64,000 nucleotides of DNA from NCBI GenBank assembly GCA_905211645.1, contig CAJMBK010000001.1, positions 1 to 64,000 of the forward strand, read 5' to 3'. The translations under genes were made by a program, and so were the position numbers. The notes beneath the pieces are model-generated. The model had not been told where the DNA came from. It did no database searches and saw only the letters and a program-made list of their open reading frames with translations. Shown here one piece after another: positions 22,022 through 30,733 of this stretch. This stretch comes from an uncultured Caryophanales bacterium (GTDB lineage Bacteria > Bacillota_I > Bacilli_A > RFN20 > CAG-288). How positions within the stretch are numbered: position 1 is the first letter of the stretch; each line of letters starts with the position of its first letter.

Positions 22022-23425
22022 ATGAATATGAATAACGAAGAAATTTACAATAAGATTTGGCAAGGTGTTTTAAAGAATTTACAGGATAATTTTTCAAAGG
22101 CAACCTTTGATTCTGTAATTAAAGATCATTGTTCAATTCATTCAATCAGCCAAAATGTTATTTATATTCTCGTTTCTAGCGAAAGTATCTACAGAATGAT
22201 TACTGGAAACCAGAAAGATAATTTTGTTGAGAGTTTTGAAAATGCATTTTTTGATGTTACTAACACTAACTATCAAATTGAATTCATCAACAAATCTCAA
22301 GCTAAGAATTTAGATAAGAGCGAAGTTATCGAGAAGAAGGAAATTGAATTCTTCGATCAAAGTTATGTCAGACAAGGTTTTACTTTCGACAACTTCATTG
22401 TTGGACCATCCAACAACCAAGCATACAATGCCGCAAAATACATTTTGAATTCTGAGAATAAGTTACACACACTCTTTATTTATGCAGATAGTGGTCTTGG
22501 TAAGACTCACTTACTTTCTGCTATCTACCATGAATACAAGAAATTATTCCCAGATAAAAAGATTAAATATGTTTGCGTCAATGACTTCATTGATGTCTAC
22601 ATCAAATTAGTCAGAGAAGAAAGAAATCAAAATAGTAGGACCACAGTTTCAAGTTTGAAAGATTACTTCAAGAAACTTGATTGTGTTTTATTTGATGATG
22701 TTCAATTTTTGAAAGGTAAGAATAAGTCACAAGAAGTTTTCTTCGATATCTATGAAAACTTAATTAAACGTGATGCTCAAATTATCATCACCTCAGATTG
22801 TTCGCCAGATCACATCCCAGATATCGAAAAGAGAATCACAACAAGATTCACTCAAGGTATCTGCTGTGCTATCAGAATTCCTGAAAAGGATACAATGGTC
22901 AACATCCTCAAAAAGAAAATTGAAATCAACAAACTTGATGTCGATTTATTCGATGATGATGCTTTGAACTATCTTGCAAGTAAGAATTCACATAACGTCA
23001 GAGAGTTGGAAGGTGCTTTATCAAGATTGATCTTCTACATCACACTCAACAGTTTATACGGTGAAAGAATCACCTTAAATGTTGTTAGAGAAGCATTTGA
23101 AGATACTCAACCTATCTCCTTATCAACATCTAAAACTGAAAAGAGTGTAACCATGGAAGATATCACTTATCAAGTTGCATGTCATTTCAATCTTACTCTT
23201 GCACAAATTAAATCTAAAGTTAGAACTATGCAAATTGCCTATGCAAGACAAATTGCAGTCTATTTAATAAGAAAAGTTTTAGGTTCTCCATACAATGAAA
23301 TTGGTAAATTCTTCGACAGAGACCATTCAACTATTATCAGCTCTTGTAATAAGATCAATGGTTTGTTGTCCAAAGATGAGAACTTAAAGAAAACAGTTGA
23401 GGAATTACATAGAAAGTTAAAATAA
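22022..23425 (+). CDS. dnaA: Chromosomal replication initiator protein DnaA
   Basis: 467 residues. The order is normal: N-terminal helical domain (KIWQGVLKNLQDNFSKATFDSVI), linker, AAA+ domain with Walker A YADSGLGKTHLL (K161) and Walker B VLFDDVQFL, then the C-terminal box-binding domain with FFDRDHSTIISSCNKI, where the usual GGRDHST is FFDRDHST. Upstream is a GAGG ribosome site. It faces away from dnaN. The gene 4 bp downstream encodes a dual-specificity phosphatase and may be cotranscribed, which is not a standard neighbour. Confidence 0.97.
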   Translation: MNMNNEEIYNKIWQGVLKNLQDNFSKATFDSVIKDHCSIHSISQNVIYILVSSESIYRMITGNQKDNFVESFENAFFDVTNTNYQIEFINKSQAKNLDKSEVIEKKEIEFFDQSYVRQGFTFDNFIVGPSNNQAYNAAKYILNSENKLHTLFIYADSGLGKTHLLSAIYHEYKKLFPDKKIKYVCVNDFIDVYIKLVREERNQNSRTTVSSLKDYFKKLDCVLFDDVQFLKGKNKSQEVFFDIYENLIKRDAQIIITSDCSPDHIPDIEKRITTRFTQGICCAIRIPEKDTMVNILKKKIEINKLDVDLFDDDALNYLASKNSHNVRELEGALSRLIFYITLNSLYGERITLNVVREAFEDTQPISLSTSKTEKSVTMEDITYQVACHFNLTLAQIKSKVRTMQIAYARQIAVYLIRKVLGSPYNEIGKFFDRDHSTIISSCNKINGLLSKDENLKKTVEELHRKLK

Positions 23426-23428
23426 GAA

Positions 23429-23920
23429 ATGTTTGAAATAGTAAAAAATATCTACGTTGGAAGTGAAGATGACTATTTAAACTATGCAGCTGGTCAAAGT
23501 GATTTTTCAGTAATTCACGCAAAAGGTGAACCATATTACAGCATGGGTTTATTAGAAATCGGGAACAGACAATCACCACTTAAAGGTTACAAATATTTGT
23601 ATTACCAAGGTTCATTATGCTTGAACTATTCAATGTATGATGATTCAGTTTTTATCGTGGATGAAATGTTTGAAGAATGTGTTAAATATATCGACAGATC
23701 ACTTGAACAAGGTCAAAAAGTTTTAGTTCACTGTGGCGAAGGTATATGCAGATCTCCAAGCATTGTCTTTTACTATTTGATTAGAAAACATGCATTAGGT
23801 TCAACTTTCGATGAAGCTTCATTGAATTTCTTTAAGCTTTATCCAAGCTTTACGCCAACAAGCACAATGGTTTTGTTCCTTAAACAAACATTCGAGAAAT
23901 ATTCAGATAAAACTCATTAG
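23429..23920 (+). CDS. Dual-specificity/tyrosine phosphatase-like protein
   Basis: 163 residues of the cysteine-based phosphatase fold. The active-site loop HCGEGICRSPS (H101, C102, R108) is a perfect HCX5R motif, and an upstream Asp in the YDDSVFIVDEM region may act as the general acid. Such proteins remove phosphate from tyrosine, serine/threonine or small phosphorylated molecules. The gene starts 4 bp after the dnaA stop with little room for its own promoter, so cotranscription with dnaA is likely. The substrate is unknown. Confidence 0.85.
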   Translation: MFEIVKNIYVGSEDDYLNYAAGQSDFSVIHAKGEPYYSMGLLEIGNRQSPLKGYKYLYYQGSLCLNYSMYDDSVFIVDEMFEECVKYIDRSLEQGQKVLVHCGEGICRSPSIVFYYLIRKHALGSTFDEASLNFFKLYPSFTPTSTMVLFLKQTFEKYSDKTH

Positions 23921-23981
23921 CAATCTTTATTGGTTTTATTAAATTGTTTGTGATTTTTGATTTAAGAAAGGAATATTTACT

Positions 23982-25064
23982 ATGGATTACATGTTAGAAA
24001 CACTTAAAACAATGAGAGAAAGATTAGCAGGTATTGATGAGAAGTTAGCTTCTGGAAATATCACTGATCCTAAAGTATACAAAGATTTAACAATTGAACG
24101 TTCTTCGCTCGAAGAACCAGTTAATCTCTATAATAGATATGAAAGAGTCTTGGAAGATATTGAAGCGAGTATGGAACTTGAAAAAGATTCAGATGCAGAT
24201 ATGGCTGCTTTTGCTAAAGAAGAATTAAAGAGACTTGAGCAAGAAAAAGAAACATTGTACGGTGAAATGCAAATTGCTTTATTACCTAAAGATGCAAATG
24301 ATGATAAGAACGTCATCATGGAAATTAAAGGTGCTGTCGGTGGAGAAGAAGCATGTATTTTCGCTGGTGACTTGTACAGAATGTATCTTAAATATGCAGA
24401 CAAACAACATTGGAAAGTTCAACTTTTAGATGAACAACCTACACCTCTTGGTGGTTATTCCAATGTCTCAGTCATGATTAAAGGCAAAGGAGTTTATTCA
24501 AGATTAAAATTTGAATCTGGTTCCCACAGAGTTCAAAGAGTTCCTGCTACCGAAAGCTCAGGTAGAATTCACACTTCTACTGCAACAGTTCTTGTTATGC
24601 CTGAGACTCAAGATATTGATATCACCATCAATCCAGCAGATTTGGAGATTGATACTTACAGATCTTCCGGTGCAGGTGGTCAAAACGTTAACAAAACAGA
24701 ATCAGCAGTCAGAATTACCCACAAACCTTCTGGTATTGTTGTTTCTTGCCAGGTTGAAAGATCTCAATTACAAAATAAAGAAATTGCTATGAACATGCTT
24801 AGAACTAAATTGAAAGCTAAGTATGAAGACGAACAGAATGAAAAAATTGGTGCCGAAAGAAGATTGAAAGTCGGTACTGGTGAACGTTCTGAAAAAATTA
24901 GAACCTACAACTATCCACAAAACCGTGTTACTGATCATAGAATTGGTTTCACAATTCAAAAATTGGATAGAGTTATGGAAGGTGACTTGGATGAAATCTT
25001 GGATGCATTAAAAGATGCTAACCAAAAAGATTTAATCCTTGAATCCATGAAGAATAACCAATAA
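23982..25064 (+). CDS. prfA: Peptide chain release factor 1
   Basis: 360 residues, full length. It recognises UAA and UAG through the tripeptide PAT at residues 188-190 and releases the peptide with the GGQ motif (G232-Q234) in YRSSGAGGQNVNKTES. The ribosome site AAGAAAGGA precedes the ATG. It is followed 8 bp later by prmC, whose enzyme methylates the Gln of this GGQ, the usual gene pair. Confidence 0.97.
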   Translation: MDYMLETLKTMRERLAGIDEKLASGNITDPKVYKDLTIERSSLEEPVNLYNRYERVLEDIEASMELEKDSDADMAAFAKEELKRLEQEKETLYGEMQIALLPKDANDDKNVIMEIKGAVGGEEACIFAGDLYRMYLKYADKQHWKVQLLDEQPTPLGGYSNVSVMIKGKGVYSRLKFESGSHRVQRVPATESSGRIHTSTATVLVMPETQDIDITINPADLEIDTYRSSGAGGQNVNKTESAVRITHKPSGIVVSCQVERSQLQNKEIAMNMLRTKLKAKYEDEQNEKIGAERRLKVGTGERSEKIRTYNYPQNRVTDHRIGFTIQKLDRVMEGDLDEILDALKDANQKDLILESMKNNQ

Positions 25065-25072
25065 TTCTAACG

Positions 25073-25882
25073 ATGAAACTTAAAAATTTAGTCGAATTAT
25101 TGAGTGATTATAAAGTAGAAAATTGTGACATTTATTTTCTCGTCAAAGTCTTTTTCAACATTGATGGATATAAAATTCCACTCAAGTTGAATAAAGACTT
25201 AGATGATGATAAGTGCAATTTTATCTTAGACAAAATTAAGGCTAAAGTTCCAGTTCCTTACATCACAGAAAGAGTTGTTTTCCGTGATTTAACTATTCTT
25301 TTAAACCGTGACACTTTAATTCCTAGACAGGAAACTGAAGAGATGGTTTATAGAATTATCAATGCTTTAAATGATAAACAACATGAACATCTTAAAATCT
25401 TAGATTTATGTTCTGGATCCGGAGCAATTGGACTTTCACTCGCTCACTTTTTCACTAAATCTAAAGTTAAATTAATTGATATCTCTCCTTCTTGCATAGA
25501 AATATCCAAGAAGTCAGCTTTCTATAACAAAATAAAAAATGTTAGTTTTGAGGTCTCTGATTTTCTTTCCAAAGAGAATGATAGATATGATTTGATTGTT
25601 TGCAATCCACCATATATTCCAACAACTAGCCAAACTGATACATTGTATGAACCAGATTTAGCTTTATTTGCTGGAGAAGACGGTATGGATGCATTTAGAA
25701 GAATATTTGCCGATTTAGATAGAGTTACTAAGAAAGGAACATTGTGTTTCTTTGAATTTGATTCATCTTATGCAAGTAAACTTAAGCCATTATTTTTCTC
25801 TATAGTAAAAGAGCAATATCAAGCTGATATTGCCATTGATTTATCTAAGAAACCTAGATTTTTAGTTGTTCAAAGATTGTAA
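25073..25882 (+). CDS. prmC: Release factor glutamine methyltransferase
   Basis: 269 residues. It N5-methylates the Gln of GGQ in release factors. It has SAM-binding motif I (ILDLCSGSGAIGLSLA) and the catalytic NPPY motif (VCNPPYIP), preceded by the family motif LIPRQETEEM that positions the substrate. The N-terminal helical domain is shorter than average. It ends against the convergent rsmI with a 1-bp gap, so the two transcripts may overlap. Confidence 0.95.
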   Translation: MKLKNLVELLSDYKVENCDIYFLVKVFFNIDGYKIPLKLNKDLDDDKCNFILDKIKAKVPVPYITERVVFRDLTILLNRDTLIPRQETEEMVYRIINALNDKQHEHLKILDLCSGSGAIGLSLAHFFTKSKVKLIDISPSCIEISKKSAFYNKIKNVSFEVSDFLSKENDRYDLIVCNPPYIPTTSQTDTLYEPDLALFAGEDGMDAFRRIFADLDRVTKKGTLCFFEFDSSYASKLKPLFFSIVKEQYQADIAIDLSKKPRFLVVQRL

Positions 25883-25883
25883 T

Positions 25884-26741
25884 TTACTTCTCATCATCGA
25901 GGATTAATTTATAAAGAATGTTCTTATTTACATCGAAATATTTCTGAAGAATTTTGAGAATAGTTTTATTTGAAACATCTTCTTTTTTCAACATAGAAAT
26001 AATTTCTTTCAATTTTTCTGTATCTTCTTTTTCTTCTTTACATTTATCAACAATGATTACTAATTCACCTTTGATAAATGATAAATCACTACCTAATAAT
26101 TCGTCAACAGTACCTCTAATGTACTCTTCATGAATCTTAGTTAATTCTTTGCAAATACAGATGTTTCTTTCGCCATATCCAGCATTTTTCAAATACTTAA
26201 GAAAATCTAAAATACGTTTACTTGTTTCATAATAAATTGAAACTGAAGTATCGTAAAGATGATCTGCTAAATATTTGGTTGCTGCTTGTTCTTTTGGTGA
26301 GATGAAACCTCTAAAAGTGAAATTTGATGTATCAAATCCAGACATAACAAGTGCGGAAACACTTGCTGTTGCACCAGGAAGGATTGAGACATTAACTTCA
26401 TTTTCAATAGCAGTTTTGATTAAGATTGATCCTGGGTCTGAAATACCTGGACAGCCAGCATCGGAAAGATAGCAACAAACTATGTTATTATCTTTAACAT
26501 TTTTAACAATTGATAAAGAGTTGCTAACTTCAGTTTGTGAGTATAAAGAATAAAGTTTTCCTTTGTAATCAATTCCGTAACTTTCCAATAGAAAAGCTGT
26601 ATTACGTGTATCTTCACAGTAAATTAAGTCGCAGGACTTTAATACTTCAACTGCTCTAAATGTGAAGTCTTTTAAATTACCAATAGGTGAACAAACTAGA
26701 TAGATTAATCCAGTTGTTGTTTCATTAGGTTTATTTCTCAT
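25884..26741 (-). CDS. rsmI: 16S rRNA (cytidine1402-2'-O)-methyltransferase
   Basis: 285 residues of the tetrapyrrole-methylase fold. The start GLIYLVCSPIGNLKDFTFRAVEVL and the loops EDTRNTAFLLESYG and CYLSDAGCPGISDPG are characteristic. It 2'-O-methylates C1402 in the ribosomal decoding centre. A helical C-terminal extension follows. It is the last gene of the dnaX-ybaB-recR-tmk-holB-ricT-rsmI operon, with its start overlapping ricT by 11 bp. Confidence 0.94.
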   Translation of the reverse strand: MRNKPNETTTGLIYLVCSPIGNLKDFTFRAVEVLKSCDLIYCEDTRNTAFLLESYGIDYKGKLYSLYSQTEVSNSLSIVKNVKDNNIVCCYLSDAGCPGISDPGSILIKTAIENEVNVSILPGATASVSALVMSGFDTSNFTFRGFISPKEQAATKYLADHLYDTSVSIYYETSKRILDFLKYLKNAGYGERNICICKELTKIHEEYIRGTVDELLGSDLSFIKGELVIIVDKCKEEKEDTEKLKEIISMLKKEDVSNKTILKILQKYFDVNKNILYKLILDDEK

Positions 26742-28089
26742 CTTTACTATTTAACTTTGCTGGGTCTAACTTACCATCGGTAGTTTGAATATTCCCAAGG
26801 AAACCGCCAGATTTATTTGGTGAAGAAATCTTAGTGATTTTTGGTTTAGGTTGAGTATTCTGAGCTTGAGGTTTAGGAGAATTATTCTTATTCTCATTAG
26901 GTTTCTTATCAGATTTATTGTTATTTTTTTCGTTTGGTTTGTTGAAATTTTGTTGATTATTCTGTTTCTTCTTTTTAGGAAATGGATTGTTATGTTTAGG
27001 TTGTTCTGCTTTTTCTTGAGTTGCTGTATTATTTTCAACCTTCTTGTTCTCAACTTTTTGATTTTCAATTTTCTTAGCGACAGGTTGTTTATTTTCAACA
27101 GCTTTAACTTCTTGTTGTTGAGGTTTACTAACCTTAGGTTGCGACTTTTCAGGAGTAGAAATCTTAACAGAATTAGCTTTTGCAGCTTCTTTAATTTCGT
27201 CCTTATTGATTTGTTGAGTTTGAGTTTTCTTCTTTAATGGTGAAACATGAGTTGTTGATTTGAAATCGTCACCATGTTTAAGTTTCATGTATTCCTCAGA
27301 GTTAATTTCAAGAACTGTACCATCATCAGTTTCTAAGATGATTGTATCAGTTAAAACATTTAAGGAAGTAACTTTGTAAGTGATATTATCTCTAACAACT
27401 AATTCATGATTTGCAGGAAATCTCTTCTTTAACTCAGTATAAAGTTCATCTTCATATTTTAAGCAACACATAAACTTGTTGCATTGGCCAACGAGTTTAC
27501 TTGTATTCAAAATAAGCATTTGATTTTTGGCTAAGTTGATTGAGATACCTTCAAATGATTTCAAGAATGTTGAACAGCAGATTGGTAATCCGCAAATGCC
27601 AACACCACCAATCATCTTGGCTTTATCCCTTGCACCAATTTGTCTAAGTTCAATCTTAGCACTGAACTGAGATTTCAAAACTTTTAATAAATCTCTGAAA
27701 TCAACTTTATCATCTGCGGTGTATGTGACAAGAAGTCTAGTACCATCGATAGAGATATAACATTGATTGAGATACATTGGGATATTCATCTCAACGACAT
27801 CTTTTTGGATAACTCTTTTAACTTTTCTTGCTTGAAGAACATAGTTATTGTAAATGTTGAGTTCTTCATCTTTAGCGATAGACATGATCTTAGGATAAAA
27901 AGTTTCAATAGGAGTTTCTTCTGGAATTTCGTTCTCTTCAAAAGCACGAGCTGACTTAACGATACCGATACTGGCACCATAAGAAGACTCAATTAAAACT
28001 TTTGTTTCTGCTTCGATCATTTGATCGTAAGAGAAGAAACGAAGTCCGTCACAATCATTAAAAACACCTATTAAATATAATTTATCCAT
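26731..28089 (-). CDS. ricT: PSP1-domain protein RicT (YaaT-like)
   Basis: 452 residues. The PSP1 region (about 150-230) contains the cysteine set of the Ric complex: GGVGICGLPICCSTFL and CNKFMCCLKYE. In Bacillus this protein, with RicA and RicF, helps RNase Y mature mRNA and binds Fe-S clusters. From about residue 285 on the protein is a low-complexity, K/Q/N/P-rich basic tail, much longer than the Bacillus protein, that probably binds RNA or other acidic partners. It belongs to the replication/repair operon next to holB, as in Bacillus. Confidence 0.9.
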   Translation of the reverse strand: MDKLYLIGVFNDCDGLRFFSYDQMIEAETKVLIESSYGASIGIVKSARAFEENEIPEETPIETFYPKIMSIAKDEELNIYNNYVLQARKVKRVIQKDVVEMNIPMYLNQCYISIDGTRLLVTYTADDKVDFRDLLKVLKSQFSAKIELRQIGARDKAKMIGGVGICGLPICCSTFLKSFEGISINLAKNQMLILNTSKLVGQCNKFMCCLKYEDELYTELKKRFPANHELVVRDNITYKVTSLNVLTDTIILETDDGTVLEINSEEYMKLKHGDDFKSTTHVSPLKKKTQTQQINKDEIKEAAKANSVKISTPEKSQPKVSKPQQQEVKAVENKQPVAKKIENQKVENKKVENNTATQEKAEQPKHNNPFPKKKKQNNQQNFNKPNEKNNNKSDKKPNENKNNSPKPQAQNTQPKPKITKISSPNKSGGFLGNIQTTDGKLDPAKLNSKDEK

Positions 28090-28098
28090 AAATATCCT

Positions 28099-29043
28099 CT
28101 AAGAAATTAAAAGCTGACAAATTCTACCTAAAACGCCAACAAAAGATGGGTTTGCGATAGATTGAGCAATTGCATTTTCGACTATTTCAAGTATTTGTTT
28201 CAATAAATTTTCATTTATTGGATATAAATCAAAGTCAACATTAAAAATATTTCTATCTCTTCTAATCAAATTAAAAATGAATATAGAAAGTATTTTGTAA
28301 AAGTAATTATAACATTTTGATGATTTAAATTCGGGAGCGAGGTCGTTGAGTAAAACGAAGGAACTATTATATGGATTCTTGATAAAAACATTGATAAATT
28401 TCTTTGTTGCTTCCAAAACATCATTGAAGTCATCGTCTTCAATAAGTTCGTCAATGACAGATTTATCACCGGAAAATTCTGCTAAAACATAAGACTTAAT
28501 TTCATTGTTAGTTTTCTCGTAGCAGTAATCATAAATATGTGAATCATTCAAAACGTATATAGGAATACATCTTGAATGAATTGTTGGTAAAACTTTAGCT
28601 ATGTTTGAAGTAGTCAAAATAGCAACAATATTAACCTTTGGTTCTTCTAAGAATTTCAAAAGTGCATTACTAGCAAACTTGTTGATATTTTGAACTTCAT
28701 TAAGAATATAAACTATTGTTTTATTTGTTTCAGTGCTACCTAATTGGAATTGTTCTTCGAGATTATCGATATTCTCTTTAACAATCATCTTTTTAGCACC
28801 ATCAATTAAAACAAAGTCTGGATGAATTCCTTTTTCAAACTTTGTACATGACAAACATTCACCACATGCGAAAATATCTTTTTCACAGTTGATGGATTTA
28901 GCTAAATATGTAGCAATTTCCAATAATGGAGCTTTCTTATCTCCATAAAGAAGCATTGCATGGGGCAACCTATTTTTCTCTCGTGCAGTTTTGAAGAAAC
29001 GAGATAAAGTAGGTTGTGTTTTTAAAAGTTGTTCTTTATTCAT
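28099..29043 (-). CDS. holB: DNA polymerase III delta' subunit
   Basis: 314 residues, AAA+-like clamp-loader subunit. Visible are the P-loop region HAMLLYGDKKAPLLEIATYL (a degenerate Walker A, normal for delta'), the zinc cluster region CGECLSCTKF, KTIVYILNEVQNINKFASNALLKFLEEP as the helicase-like Walker B/sensor segment and IHSRC. It loads the sliding clamp with DnaX and delta. It overlaps tmk by 8 bp and is followed by ricT at 9 bp. Confidence 0.92.
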   Translation of the reverse strand: MNKEQLLKTQPTLSRFFKTAREKNRLPHAMLLYGDKKAPLLEIATYLAKSINCEKDIFACGECLSCTKFEKGIHPDFVLIDGAKKMIVKENIDNLEEQFQLGSTETNKTIVYILNEVQNINKFASNALLKFLEEPKVNIVAILTTSNIAKVLPTIHSRCIPIYVLNDSHIYDYCYEKTNNEIKSYVLAEFSGDKSVIDELIEDDDFNDVLEATKKFINVFIKNPYNSSFVLLNDLAPEFKSSKCYNYFYKILSIFIFNLIRRDRNIFNVDFDLYPINENLLKQILEIVENAIAQSIANPSFVGVLGRICQLLIS

Positions 29044-29677
29044 TTTTCAAAGTTTTTTCGATTAAGGAATAGCAATTTTCAAAGACTTCTTCTAAGGATT
29101 TACTTGCATCAACAATTTCAATTCTTTCAGGATATAAATCCTTTAATTTTCTGTAACCATCACGAACCTTATGATGGAAAGATAAAGATTCAAGATCTAA
29201 TCTATTAACTTCTCTTTGATTGTTCTTGTTGATTCTTTGTAAGCCAATTTCAGGTTCAATATCTAAAATAAGGGTTAAGTTAGGAAGAATTTTATCGATA
29301 GCAAATAAGTTCATTTCATAAACTTCTTGGATACCAATTCCTCTAGCAACACCTTGATAAACAAGGGAAGAATCGATGTATCTATCAGAGATAACGATCA
29401 TACCTTTATCTAATGCAGGAATAACTTTTTCAACTAAATGTTGTCTTCTACTTGCTGCGTAGAGAAGAGCTTCGGTTTTACCATCCATGGATGTGTTAGC
29501 TTTATCGAGAATGATGTTTCTGATTTCTTCGGCAATTTTAACACCACCTGGTTCACGGGTTTGTAAAACTTGATAGCCTTCTTTTTGAAGTCTTTCAACA
29601 ATAAGTTTAATGACGGAAGATTTTCCAGAACCTTCACCACCTTCAAGGGTAATAAAATAACCTTTAGTATTCATCAT
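29036..29677 (-). CDS. tmk: Thymidylate kinase
   Basis: 213 residues, phosphorylating dTMP to dTDP. It has P-loop EGGEGSGKSSVIKL, the DRY-type motif VISDRYIDSSLVYQG and the substrate loop TREPGG. The full length is normal. It overlaps both neighbours (recR by 14 bp, holB by 8 bp), showing tight translational coupling within the operon. Confidence 0.96.
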   Translation of the reverse strand: MMNTKGYFITLEGGEGSGKSSVIKLIVERLQKEGYQVLQTREPGGVKIAEEIRNIILDKANTSMDGKTEALLYAASRRQHLVEKVIPALDKGMIVISDRYIDSSLVYQGVARGIGIQEVYEMNLFAIDKILPNLTLILDIEPEIGLQRINKNNQREVNRLDLESLSFHHKVRDGYRKLKDLYPERIEIVDASKSLEEVFENCYSLIEKTLKNE

Positions 29678-30326
29678 CGTTCAATTCCTTATCTATCTCT
29701 TTGTCTTTGTTGCTATTTTTAGCACTTTGCTTCATATCTACTCTTTCTTTCAAAGATGAAGCAATAGTTAATTCGTCAATATATTCTAAATCGGAACCAA
29801 AAGGTAATCCGTATGCTAAACGAGATACCTTTATAGGTGTATCTTTTAGCAATTTAGCAATATATAAAGAAGTTGTTTCACCTTCTAAAGTTGGAGAAAA
29901 ACTTAAAATTATCTCTTTAAAATTTTTAGAGTTAATGTAATCAATTAACTGTGGAATACCAATAGTAGACGGAGTATTTCCTTTTGAAGGATTGATATAA
30001 TCTTTCAAAGCAAAATACAGTCCATGATACTGATTTGTATTTTCAAATTGAAGAATATTTTTGCCATCGCAGATAATCATTAAAGTTGTCTGATCTCTGG
30101 ATGAATCATTGCAGATTGGGCATTCTTCCTTATCGTGTAAAAGATTGCAGATAGGACACTTTTTCAACTTGGTTTTGATGTTAGAAAGATGCTCAATAAA
30201 AGCATCAATTTCCTCTTCTGTGAAATTGATTGTTGAATAAGCTAATCTTGTTGCAGTCTTATTTCCAACACCAGGAAATTTGCAATAATCATTAATTAAA
30301 TCTTCAATTGTTTTTGGATTATCCAT
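29664..30326 (-). CDS. recR: Recombination mediator protein RecR
   Basis: 220 residues. It shows the helix-hairpin-helix start (YCKFPGVGNKTATRLAY), the zinc cluster CPICNLLHDKEECPIC and a Toprim domain (LMIICDGKNILQFE, FSPTLEGETTSLYIAKLL). It works with RecF and RecO in loading RecA at gaps. A Lys/Asp-rich tail extends past the usual end. It abuts ybaB with 1 bp overlap, the standard order dnaX-ybaB-recR. Confidence 0.95.
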   Translation of the reverse strand: MDNPKTIEDLINDYCKFPGVGNKTATRLAYSTINFTEEEIDAFIEHLSNIKTKLKKCPICNLLHDKEECPICNDSSRDQTTLMIICDGKNILQFENTNQYHGLYFALKDYINPSKGNTPSTIGIPQLIDYINSKNFKEIILSFSPTLEGETTSLYIAKLLKDTPIKVSRLAYGLPFGSDLEYIDELTIASSLKERVDMKQSAKNSNKDKEIDKELNDDEY

Positions 30327-30718
30327 TAGTTATCTGATTTGTTATCTCCATTATTATCATCATCGTCGCCTGTATCATTTAAGGCTTCACTAAAGATTTG
30401 ATTCATAACTTTGGAAGAAATTTCAGTATTTGCTTCCTTTTGTAAGTTATCAATATCATCATTTGCTTTCTTCAATAATTTGTTGATAACTTTAGTGAGT
30501 GTTTCAATGACTTCATCCTTAGTATGTTCAGCATACCAAGTATCATCGATTTTAATTTCTTTAACTTGGTTGAAAGAAATTGTAGTAACTTTAACTTTGC
30601 CTTCACCACCGAAAGCAGAGTATTCTTGTTCCTTGAATTCTTTCATTTTTGCAGGTAATCTTGATTGAAGATCACTTTCTGCGAGTGCTTTAAAAAGTTT
30701 TTCGAAATTGAAATCCAT
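30326..30718 (-). CDS. YbaB/EbfC family nucleoid-associated protein
   Basis: 130 residues, longer than the usual 100-110 because of an acidic Asp/Asn-rich tail. The core (FGGEGKVKVTTISFNQVKEIKIDDTWY) matches the YbaB fold, which forms DNA-binding dimers. It lies between dnaX and recR, the conserved position of this gene. The exact biological role is unsettled in the family. Confidence 0.9.
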   Translation of the reverse strand: MDFNFEKLFKALAESDLQSRLPAKMKEFKEQEYSAFGGEGKVKVTTISFNQVKEIKIDDTWYAEHTKDEVIETLTKVINKLLKKANDDIDNLQKEANTEISSKVMNQIFSEALNDTGDDDDNNGDNKSDN

Positions 30719-30733
30719 ATTTATCCTCCTTTT

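Noticed and set aside
26851..27237. A Phe/Ile/Leu-rich frame of 128 codons antisense to the ricT tail
   Set aside because: It is the antisense reading of a Lys/Asn-rich low-complexity tail; membrane-like composition is expected by the code alone.
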